Made by a program: the position numbers and the translations under genes
Assembly (NCBI GenBank): GCA_963711255.1
Contig: CAVQDO010000026.1
Coordinates: 1-64,000, forward strand
Origin: GCA-2746365 sp963711255
GTDB taxonomy: Bacteria > Pseudomonadota > Gammaproteobacteria > SZUA-229
Reading direction: 5' to 3'
DNA: 64,000 nt
Notes under the pieces: model-generated
Databases searched by the model: none
What the model was told of the DNA's origin: nothing
The model's input: only the letters and a program-made list of their open reading frames with translations
Shown: one piece after another, positions 9,378 through 16,840 of the stretch
Layout: the number at the start of each line of letters is the position of its first letter
How positions within the stretch are numbered: position 1 is the stretch's first letter

Positions 9378-9989
9378 TCATTCGCATCGGGGATCATTTC
9401 GCTGTATCCAGCGAATCACAAAGTCCGGGATCGGCAACGGATCACAACCATGTCCTTCTTCACATATAAAATCCCATTGCGGCTCCGCTTTCTGATGACA
9501 CTCAAAACAATTGCCGCCAAACTTATTGACCACTTGCGTGCTGCCACGCACTTTAATCTTCGCCCCTTCTTCTGTGACATCAAGTTCGAAAAATTCCCAG
9601 TCACTGGTTTTTGGATTCCAGCCTTTGTGATGCTTAACCATCGCTTCAGCTGGAATCAATTGCACAATTGAACCAGGCGGGTATACCGCGCCCGCTGGTT
9701 GTTTTGCCGCGACAACCGTTTCTTCCACATTTCCTAATAAATTGTCGACAAAGAAACCACGCACCGGCTGCATACTGCTTAAGCAGACAAATGACTCATC
9801 TGTAACCATGATACTTTTATCTGGATTGATAATGTCCTGTATTTCCGGGTCCACTGAGGCTGTAGCGGATTTCTGCCCGATATCAGCGTCAGGTGCATCA
9901 GCGGTACTGACATTCATGCATCCTGTACAGGCAAACAGAGCGGTCAGAATATATGCGCTAATTATGTTTTTACGGGTATGATTAAGCAT
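9378..9989 (-). CDS. Putative lipoprotein with a single CxxCH haem c motif
   Basis: The 203-residue protein has an N-terminal signal sequence ending LFACTGC, so Cys21 or Cys24 may be the lipidated residue. A CFECH motif at 161-165 is a classical haem c attachment site. Other cysteines at 69, 176, 182 and 202 could form disulfides. The soluble part (about 45-200) does not match a cytochrome family I can name confidently. A periplasmic, membrane-anchored monohaem protein is the most reasonable reading; a cysteine-rich non-haem protein cannot be excluded. The small membrane protein gene follows on the same strand. Confidence 0.6.
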   Translation of the reverse strand: MLNHTRKNIISAYILTALFACTGCMNVSTADAPDADIGQKSATASVDPEIQDIINPDKSIMVTDESFVCLSSMQPVRGFFVDNLLGNVEETVVAAKQPAGAVYPPGSIVQLIPAEAMVKHHKGWNPKTSDWEFFELDVTEEGAKIKVRGSTQVVNKFGGNCFECHQKAEPQWDFICEEGHGCDPLPIPDFVIRWIQRNDPRCE

Positions 9990-10104
9990 ATGCCCTCATT
10001 GTCTGTTGAGCTAAAAACCAGGATTAGAGAGCAAGTTACTCTAATATTAGAAAAAAATGATGCCTGACACCGGTTTCCTGCAAACTATTTCATAGTATAG
10101 TCAT

Positions 10105-11007
10105 ATGATGCCGAACAAAGATATAACTACTTCTCGTATTCACTTTGTACTTGACCATCCGTGGCAGTTTGCCATGCGGGTGATAAACGGTTTTCGTGCA
10201 AACCAGGGCTTTCTTCTTTCCGGCGCGGTCGCCTACTACACCCTACTGACTATCGTGCCGATGTTCGTGCTTATTCTCGCCGGCCTTTCTCAAATTCAGG
10301 ACACCAATGAACTGCTTGGTACCCTGCGAGAATACCTTATGCTAATAACACCAAACCAGGCGGATGAACTGATAAACCAGATCAGTGCATTTTTACAAAA
10401 CTGGAAAGTAGTGGGACTAACCGGCGTTCTGATTCTTCTGTTCTTTAGTTCACTTGCTTTCACATCGCTGGAAAGTGCCATGTCGGTTATCTTCTTTCAC
10501 CGTGTTGCTATCCATCGCCGGCACTTTCTTATCTCGGCCATCATTCCTTATTGTTATATTTTGTTGTTAGCGATAGGTATGCTTTTAGTCAGCCTGGTCA
10601 GTGGCAGCCTGAATTCTCTCGATGCTCAGTCATTAACAGTAATGGGGCATCACTGGTCACTTAGTGGTATAGAAACTTTTCTGATCTACCTGCTGGGTAT
10701 TATTGGTGAGATCCTGCTGCTTACTTCGCTTTACCTGGTGATGCCGGTTGGTCAACTGTCACTGAAACACGCCTTGATCGGCGGAATTACCGCTGCCGTT
10801 CTCTGGGAGATAACACGGCATTTCCTTGTATGGTATTTTTCAACACTGTCGCTGGTCAATGTGATTTACGGCGCCTTTGCTACCGTCATTATTATTCTTC
10901 TCACACTGGAAGCCGCTGCAATAATTTTACTGCTAGGTGCGCAGGTGATCGCCGAGTACGAACGTATTGGCAGCGCATCAACAACAACACATGGGCTGCA
11001 AACTTAA
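10105..11007 (+). CDS. YihY/BrkB family inner-membrane protein
   Basis: Integral membrane protein of 300 residues with about six predicted helices. The N-terminal hallmark of the YihY (formerly RNase BN) family is seen in GAVAYYTLLTIVPMF (about 41-55), followed by the cytoplasmic/periplasmic alternation typical of the family. The helical C-terminal part includes LLLTSLYLVMPVGQ and a long hydrophobic stretch near 260-285. BrkB-like members were once linked to serum resistance; the biochemical role is not established. Two ATGs are adjacent at the start (10105 and 10108). A terminator follows at 11074-11107. Confidence 0.88.
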   Translation: MMPNKDITTSRIHFVLDHPWQFAMRVINGFRANQGFLLSGAVAYYTLLTIVPMFVLILAGLSQIQDTNELLGTLREYLMLITPNQADELINQISAFLQNWKVVGLTGVLILLFFSSLAFTSLESAMSVIFFHRVAIHRRHFLISAIIPYCYILLLAIGMLLVSLVSGSLNSLDAQSLTVMGHHWSLSGIETFLIYLLGIIGEILLLTSLYLVMPVGQLSLKHALIGGITAAVLWEITRHFLVWYFSTLSLVNVIYGAFATVIIILLTLEAAAIILLLGAQVIAEYERIGSASTTTHGLQT

Positions 11008-11073
11008 AAATTTGCGCTCAGAGTAAAATCTGCTGTATTTGAAAACATCATGATAGTTTTCTGTTTCAACAAA

Positions 11074-11107
11074 AAACGGCAACCTGAATGGCTGCCGTTT
11101 CATTTTT
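11074..11107 (+). terminator. Rho-independent terminator after the YihY gene
   Basis: Perfect 8-bp arms AAACGGCA (11074-11081) and TGCCGTTT (11093-11100) are followed by CATTTTTGCC. It lies about 70 bp downstream of the YihY stop. It could also serve the minus-strand Gly-rich gene that ends further right. Confidence 0.7.
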
Positions 11108-11272
11108 GCCTTTTCAAAACAAGGCAGGTTTACCAGCTCTAAGACAAGACACTAGGGTGCAGTTGTTGTTGGTGGCGTCTGATAAGTCCGCTGCATATAT
11201 TGCGGCTGTCCGCCCTGCCGGCCCTGTCCGCCGCCTTTACCATAACGATACTGGTGCTGGTATTGATATTGG

Positions 11273-11578
11273 TTAAGAGTGCCCTGACCCTCGCCCTGAG
11301 CTTGGCCCTGGCCCTGGACCCTGACCCTGACCTTGTCCACGACCCTGACCCTGACCATAATTATCTCGACCAGAACCACCTTGTCCCTCGCCCCGGCTGT
11401 AACCACCTCTATTGCTATTACCATAGCCGCCACCCTGACTGCTCTGTCCACCACTGTTGCCATAGCCGCCGCCCTGGCCGCCGCCTTGGCCACCACCTTT
11501 AGCGAAAGCACCGGATGATGCGGCAATAGCAGCTGTAACAAATACAATACCAATGGCATTTTTAATTTTTGAATTCAT
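11273..11578 (-). CDS. Secreted Gly/Gln-rich low-complexity protein (frameshifted in the repeat)
   Basis: As read, it is 101 residues: a signal peptide with probable cleavage after SGAFA (residue 26), then GGGQGGGYGNSGG-type repeats and a GQGQGR tract. The frame stops at 11273 after an atypical SSGRGSGHS end. In the neighbouring frame from 11318 down to 11152 the repeat continues smoothly (QGQGQAQGEGQG, then NQYQYQHQYRYGKGGG) to a plausible C-terminus PPTTTAP. A single extra C at about 11316-11320 (plus-strand GGACC) explains the switch. The intact protein would be about 140 residues. Function is unknown; probably exported and unstructured. Confidence 0.65.
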   Translation of the reverse strand: MNSKIKNAIGIVFVTAAIAASSGAFAKGGGQGGGQGGGYGNSGGQSSQGGGYGNSNRGGYSRGEGQGGSGRDNYGQGQGRGQGQGQGPGPGPSSGRGSGHS

Positions 11579-11771
11579 CGCTTATAACTCCTGATTCAAT
11601 ATTAATTAGATAGAGAAGAAACAATCAGTAAGGCACACTCTAAAATGCCATCACAAAGTAACTTCCCACTTGTATAATAGAGTCAGTTTAACAGAGTACT
11701 AAAAAAAACTAATTGATGAATATCATTTAATTTTAGTTTTGAAGAGTATTTTATACACCTGATAATTTATA

Positions 11772-12440
11772 TCAGTAACCACTCTCGAGTCGATAGTCAG
11801 TATCCAGCCAGTTAACAATTTGACGCCAGTGCTGTAGATCCCGTTTGTCGGCCCTTGAGCCCAGCTCATGTATACCAAGACCAAGTTCCGCCGCTTTTAC
11901 ATAGTTCTGCGTATCTCTCAATTTGGCGATAACCGGTATATCCAGCACTTCCAGAAATCGTTCCAGTGCCTGAAACGACAAGGTGTTCGACCTGACTCGA
12001 TTACAAATGATGCACAGGCGGATCCTCTTGGGTTTCACCTTGGCGATCATGTACAGGTCACGGATGAAATCGGCAGTAGCATGAGTGTCGATAGATGAAG
12101 GCAACACGGGTATCAAAATGGTATGCGAACCATTTACCTGGTCAACCATCTCCAGTCCTTTCAGGCCCGCTGGTGTATCAACAATGACAAATTCAGTATC
12201 TCGCGGCAGCTGTAGCTGCCAGCTGCGCGTGACCGGCTGATTGGTAGAATAGGCAGCAATACCATTAATCTCACTCTCTTCCTGTGCCCGCTGTTTCAGC
12301 CAGTAAATACTGGAGGCCTGCGGATCATAATCCATCAATGTTGTGGCACGGCCAAGCCCGGCAAGAGCACTGGCCAGATTGGTCGCGATAGTGGTTTTAC
12401 CACAACCACCTTTTAGATTGATAACTGTTATCCGCTGCAT
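11772..12440 (-). CDS. Orphan ParA/MinD-family ATPase
   Basis: The 222-residue protein has the deviant Walker A motif KGGCGKTT at about residues 10-17, the switch-like DYDPQASS near 38-45 and a VDTPAGL Walker B type segment. This matches the ParA family of dimerising P-loop ATPases, which position plasmids, chromosomes or other cargo. No ParB gene or parS-like repeats are evident beside it. Flanking genes (a Gly-rich secreted protein and a LEA-2 lipoprotein) give no clue to the cargo. The chromosomal ParA of the parAB locus would sit next to parB, so this is a separate orphan. Confidence 0.82.
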   Translation of the reverse strand: MQRITVINLKGGCGKTTIATNLASALAGLGRATTLMDYDPQASSIYWLKQRAQEESEINGIAAYSTNQPVTRSWQLQLPRDTEFVIVDTPAGLKGLEMVDQVNGSHTILIPVLPSSIDTHATADFIRDLYMIAKVKPKRIRLCIICNRVRSNTLSFQALERFLEVLDIPVIAKLRDTQNYVKAAELGLGIHELGSRADKRDLQHWRQIVNWLDTDYRLESGY

Positions 12441-12643
12441 GTTAGTTTACCCGGCGGTACTCATATATTTAATCCTGAATATTCAGGAATAAAGTAAGTA
12501 TAGTCCGAAAACAGGGTCAAACCCCCTGATAGCCATTATTTACACGGCCCAGGCTTATTAAAGGCTTCAGTCTGCTTTCATTTCTGTAGATAAATACTCA
12601 TTACAGCGCTAACATATACCACTTCCAACGAGTAGATATCACC

Positions 12644-13498
12644 ATGCCTTCACTTATTAAAAAACTATCCATTTTCATTGTATTGCTCTCCCTCACTGGC
12701 TGTGCCGAATTAACCAGACACGCTGAAACAGTCAAGCCAACCGCCAGATTAACCGGGACACATCTCGCCAATATAGACTTTGATAAGGCAGACCTGATTT
12801 TCGATCTCGCGGTAGAAAACAATAATCCAGTCGCACTTGACCTTAGCAACCTCAATTATGATTTCAAACTTGAGAACCAGTCAGTCGTTAGTGGTGTCAC
12901 CGCTGAAGCCATGAAACTAAATGCCAACAGCACTAGCACAGTACAACTACCAGTCACATTGAAATTTGATGATCTGAAAAAACTCCCGGGCGAACTGTGG
13001 AACAAAGACAAACTGGCCTATGAGCTGCAGACTATATTCAACATCAAATTACCAATCATTGGTAACTATGCAATCCCGGTTGCGAAAAAAGGCGAGTTAC
13101 CTGTACCCAAAATTCCGGATATAAAACTCAAAGGCATCAAGTTGAAAAACATGAGCTTCAGCTCAGCCGATATCCTTGCCCAAATTGAAGTAAGCAATCC
13201 TAACGACTTCGATCTCGGCCTTAAAAGCTTCAACTACCAGTTAAACGTAAACCAGAAAAACTGGGGCCAGGGCAATATAAAACAGGCCATCAACATTGCC
13301 AAAAAGGACAAGGGCATTATTGAAATACCAGTAAAACTTGATCTGCTAAGCGTTGGTACAGCGCTATACCCTATGCTGAAGAACAAAGCACCGCTGCAGT
13401 ACCAGCTGAAAGGCAATGCTACGATTGATACCGGGCTGGAGCTGTTGAAGAATTACGATATGCCGGTAGACTTTTCCGGCACAACCACGATTCAGTAG
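12644..13498 (+). CDS. LEA type 2 (WHy-domain) lipoprotein
   Basis: The 284-residue protein has a signal peptide ending in lipobox LSLTGC, with Cys20 as the lipid site. Two related beta-rich domains follow, one from about 35 to 150 (VENNNPVALDLSNLNYDF) and one from about 160 to 284 (VSNPNDFDLGLKSFNYQL). Each carries the N-P-x(6)-L pattern of the water-stress/hypersensitive (LEA_2) fold. Bacterial members are envelope lipoproteins with no agreed function. Its start is preceded by GAGTAGATATCACC. It stands alone between divergent and convergent neighbours. Confidence 0.82.
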   Translation: MPSLIKKLSIFIVLLSLTGCAELTRHAETVKPTARLTGTHLANIDFDKADLIFDLAVENNNPVALDLSNLNYDFKLENQSVVSGVTAEAMKLNANSTSTVQLPVTLKFDDLKKLPGELWNKDKLAYELQTIFNIKLPIIGNYAIPVAKKGELPVPKIPDIKLKGIKLKNMSFSSADILAQIEVSNPNDFDLGLKSFNYQLNVNQKNWGQGNIKQAINIAKKDKGIIEIPVKLDLLSVGTALYPMLKNKAPLQYQLKGNATIDTGLELLKNYDMPVDFSGTTTIQ

Positions 13499-13543
13499 TT
13501 TTTCTTGAAATAATACGGCGATAAATAAGCCTGTAGATATAAC

Positions 13544-13663
13544 CGTCATTGCGAGCGATAGCGCGGCAATCTTCCAGCTTCAACACCGCTGCCCGAGATT
13601 CCATCGTTAGGTTCGTTAACGGTGCGTCCATGCACCACTACTGCTTCGTGCCTCGCAATGACG
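13544..13663. repeat. Palindromic intergenic repeat, CGTCATTGCGAG type, copy 1
   Basis: A 120-bp element is bounded by perfect 12-bp inverted ends CGTCATTGCGAG (13544-13555) and CTCGCAATGACG (13652-13663). Next to the left end is GCGCGGCAATCTTCC, and GAGATTCC lies further inside. A shorter relative occurs at 43390-43469. Inference: a non-autonomous dispersed repeat that folds as a long hairpin. It sits between convergent genes and may also act in termination. Confidence 0.8.
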
Positions 13664-13698
13664 ATAAAAACTTATAAACCCTTAAAAACATCCCGTCA

Positions 13699-14715
13699 TT
13701 ATTTATTTACAATGAGACAATAAGGATGCAACACATATTTTGCATAGTCACCATACTTTTCCTGAGAAGCCAGGCAAAGTTCAGCGCTGACAGGACAGCT
13801 ATAGCCTGGACTCACATTTTTTATCCGTTGCATTACTTTATTCTCAATAATCGGATCCTGGTAGCTATTACAGTTATTACCTTCATCCCAGGCTGCATCC
13901 AGGTAATCTGACAAATCAAATTCAGAGTTATATTCCCACGCCTTAACAATTTTCCTGTTTTTTAAAGACGCAACAATTTGAACACTGCATGTTACATATG
14001 GCTTGTTAAAGAAATTTGCAAGCACCCCCTGAAAAGGATCATTTTCTTTTAGCAATACTTTATTCCAGAAGCGCCAGCCATTTAAATTCGCGGCCAGGTC
14101 GGCAAAGGAAAAAATACCCGTCGTGGTGTAACCATATTTTCCAGCTTCCTGTTCCCTTCCCCATTCGATAGCCTGTTCTATTGGATAACCCTCATAATGA
14201 GTTAATACAAAATACTCCCAGCCTTCTGCAAAAAAATGTCCTGCCTTATCCAGTCCAATAAGATGCCCATTGATATTTACCACATCACTTAATTCTTTAA
14301 GGTTTAAAGAGAAGCCTTCGATATAATCTATATCGCGATATATCGAATCGTTCAACGATAAAGAGTAACTTTGCCTGCGCAATAAACTGCGCAGTTGCAA
14401 GTCCAGCTCATAACCCTTCAGACCCCATGATACGGTAAAGGATTGAAAGATAGCTTTTCTTAGCTCTGTATACAGAACTTCTTCATCACAAAAAGTATTG
14501 CCTTCGATGTACTCATCGATATCTTCAATATATTCCTGATAGGCATTAGCTTTTTGAATACCCTCCTGTATACGATGATTAAATATTTCATTAATCACAG
14601 CCAGGCTATTATCAAGTTTAATATTTCTTGGCGTCACACTATCAATTTCAGCTGAAAAAACAGGTTGAAATTGTAATGCGCTTACTAAAAACAATAAAAT
14701 ATAACTATTTTTCAT
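13699..14715 (-). CDS. Exported protein of unknown function
   Basis: I place the start at the ATG at 14713-14715, because a clear signal peptide follows (ILLFLVSALQFQPVFSA, cleavage about residue 22). The frame is open upstream to 14814, but that extension is not signal-like. The mature protein is about 315 residues. It has a DKAGHFFAEGWEYF segment and a later WGREQEAGKYGYTTTGIFSFAD segment, both with conserved-looking His, Glu and Asp residues. Six cysteines are spread over the C-terminal half. I do not recognise the family. It is probably periplasmic. Neighbours give no functional link. Confidence 0.68.
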   Translation of the reverse strand: MKNSYILLFLVSALQFQPVFSAEIDSVTPRNIKLDNSLAVINEIFNHRIQEGIQKANAYQEYIEDIDEYIEGNTFCDEEVLYTELRKAIFQSFTVSWGLKGYELDLQLRSLLRRQSYSLSLNDSIYRDIDYIEGFSLNLKELSDVVNINGHLIGLDKAGHFFAEGWEYFVLTHYEGYPIEQAIEWGREQEAGKYGYTTTGIFSFADLAANLNGWRFWNKVLLKENDPFQGVLANFFNKPYVTCSVQIVASLKNRKIVKAWEYNSEFDLSDYLDAAWDEGNNCNSYQDPIIENKVMQRIKNVSPGYSCPVSAELCLASQEKYGDYAKYVLHPYCLIVNK

Positions 14716-14990
14716 ACTTATTAAATAAAAACTCTTTACAGCATTATGGGAAAGACAATAAATTTTTAGCATCCTGATAGACCAGAGATTCGAAGCAGCA
14801 GTAGAGGACACCAATTACTGAAAAATTTTCTGCAGCAAGCTGGTAAAAATACGAATATTATCATTCATCATATGGATGAAATATTCCTCTAAATAAATGA
14901 TAGTAACAAGATTTAAATCAAATATTGCATTACTTATTTTGGTAACTTACGTGCATTAGGACTGACTTTTAGACTTATCAGGCAATATAA

Positions 14991-16259
14991 GTGATTATCA
15001 ACATATTCACATTTCATTGTGTAGCGCTTTCTATCGCATTGATCGTTACCGCCATGCCGGCCGCTGCGATTGATTTTCCGGATCGCCGCAAGGACCAGTT
15101 CCCGACGGAACCCGGCTATTACCTGGTGCCTGCGCCTTACAGTATCCCCGGCCTGGGCGATGGCTTTATTATTATCGGCGCATTAACTAATATTAATCAA
15201 TCGCATAGCGACCTGTATGGCTTTGCAGCAGGTGGCGACATTAAAGGCTATGGCCTGTTCGCCACCGAAATACATTTGATCGATAAAACACTGCTGCTTG
15301 ATTTGACCCATACCAGCTTCGATAAGGCTTCGTCTCAGGTCTATAGCCAACGCGGCATGAATACTTCGGCAAATGATTATATTCTCGCGGACCTTGACCG
15401 GGCTATTTATAGTGGTGCACGCCTAACCTATACGATGTTAGACCGCAGGTTTGAATTTTATGGCGTGTACTACATAAATGAATCAAGACTATCGGCCATT
15501 CGTGATAGCGATGGCAAGCTGATTCAATCAACGATTAATTCTGAAACCAGCAGCTCAAATACTTATACCTACGGAATGCGGCTGGACCTGACCGATGATT
15601 ACACTGATCCCAGGCGCGGCATCCGAGCCGAGACCAGCCTGTGGCACACGCCTCCGAGCGATAACGATTCACCGGATTTTGATATTTTCGAGTTAAACCT
15701 GACCGGTTATATCCCGATGGGCAGCCGCAACACCCTGGCACTGAATTATTTTCAGGCCGATACGCTGCTTGACCGGAAAGGAGAAACCGACCCGGCAGTG
15801 GTGGAAGACAAACTCGGCCTCGACTGCAGCATCGGCTCAGCACAGGACCAGGCGGACTGCCTCAGCATCGTAAACAACAGGGTGGCGGAAAACACCTTTG
15901 GTTCTGTCGGTTCGCTTGGCGGTCTCAGCCGCTTACGCTCTTACCCGGAAGATCGCTTTAAGGGCTCACATGCTCGATTTATCGGTGTCGAGTTCCGCTG
16001 GAACCTGATTGAAGAAACCAAACCATTCGATTACTTTTTCGCAAAGGACGTTCGCACCGTAGTGCAGCTCGCCGCTTTTTATGAACGCGGTGCGATATCC
16101 GATAATAAGAACGAACTTTGGAACACAATGCGCGAATCGTATGGTGTCGGCGCACGCCTGGTAACTAAATCGGGGCTTGTCTTCAGGGCAGATATTGCTA
16201 CTGGTGACGAAGGCGAAGAGCTATCAATAATATTTGGTTTTCCCTGGGAAGTATTTTAA
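14991..16259 (+). CDS. Outer-membrane beta-barrel protein, Omp85-like C-terminal barrel
   Basis: The 422-residue protein has a GTG start and a signal peptide ending AMPAAA (about residue 26). The body alternates short beta strands. TDDYTDPRRGIRAE resembles the D-P-R-R-G strand seen in BamA/TamA surface-antigen barrels, and LRSYPEDRFKG lies where these proteins carry the VRGY-type loop 6 motif. The C-terminus ends on an aromatic (FPWEVF), as expected for BAM-dependent insertion. No POTRA domains precede the barrel. Likely an outer-membrane porin-like or translocator-like protein; the substrate is unknown. Confidence 0.72.
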   Translation: MIINIFTFHCVALSIALIVTAMPAAAIDFPDRRKDQFPTEPGYYLVPAPYSIPGLGDGFIIIGALTNINQSHSDLYGFAAGGDIKGYGLFATEIHLIDKTLLLDLTHTSFDKASSQVYSQRGMNTSANDYILADLDRAIYSGARLTYTMLDRRFEFYGVYYINESRLSAIRDSDGKLIQSTINSETSSSNTYTYGMRLDLTDDYTDPRRGIRAETSLWHTPPSDNDSPDFDIFELNLTGYIPMGSRNTLALNYFQADTLLDRKGETDPAVVEDKLGLDCSIGSAQDQADCLSIVNNRVAENTFGSVGSLGGLSRLRSYPEDRFKGSHARFIGVEFRWNLIEETKPFDYFFAKDVRTVVQLAAFYERGAISDNKNELWNTMRESYGVGARLVTKSGLVFRADIATGDEGEELSIIFGFPWEVF

Positions 16260-16290
16260 AGGCGAGCTCTTTATTCTTATTATCAGTATT

Positions 16291-16680
16291 TTAATGTTTT
16301 ATCTCATGGCCTTTGGCATCACCAAAATGATGCACCGTAGTTGCCATATATTCATCATCAAAGACAATCTCTTTTTCTGACAGGCAGCTCAGGTAATCTT
16401 TAATAGACGACCATGTGCAGAGTACTTCTCTCTCTTCATTCAGCGCGACAATCTCACCCGTGTTTTTATTAAGACAAAATAAATCATACCAGTCACCGTA
16501 AAATGGTATTAAAGCGTCATCAACTTCCCACTCTTCCCTCAGATCCAGTCCCTGCTGAATTTTCTCCCATGACCAGAAAGGCATAGCGAGCGGTTCAAGT
16601 TCACAGTTAAAATAAATCGAAGCAAATTTCTTATTCATGCTTTCGACTTCTTTCAAAAATTTAATATATTCTTTCATCAT
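16291..16680 (-). CDS. SUKH (SMI1/KNR4)-like small protein
   Basis: The 129-residue protein has the SMI1/KNR4 outline: an N-terminal helix, then LIPFYGDWYDLFCLNKNTG and IVALNEEREVLCTW, and a final helix region (SIKDYLSCL) that fits the typical SxxxFL element. In bacteria SUKH proteins are often immunity proteins for polymorphic toxins, but free-standing housekeeping versions exist. No toxin gene lies beside it. Two adjacent ATGs begin the frame at 16680. Assignment is by pattern only. Confidence 0.6.
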   Translation of the reverse strand: MMKEYIKFLKEVESMNKKFASIYFNCELEPLAMPFWSWEKIQQGLDLREEWEVDDALIPFYGDWYDLFCLNKNTGEIVALNEEREVLCTWSSIKDYLSCLSEKEIVFDDEYMATTVHHFGDAKGHEIKH

Positions 16681-16840
16681 TTTGTAACCACTATCATTTC
16701 AATCAACAAATACGTCTATTGCTCTACAACCTTTCAGTCACCTGCACACCATCCTCACCCGGGTGATTAACCACGGCATACTGATAATACCAGCTTTGTA
16801 AAAACAGGCTTAATAAAAGTAAAATTTACAACAAACACAA

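Noticed and set aside
11279..11559. Upstream part of the second minus-strand frame in the Gly-rich gene as an independent protein
   Set aside because: It starts inside the signal-peptide region in the wrong frame; only the part beyond the frameshift looks like real protein.
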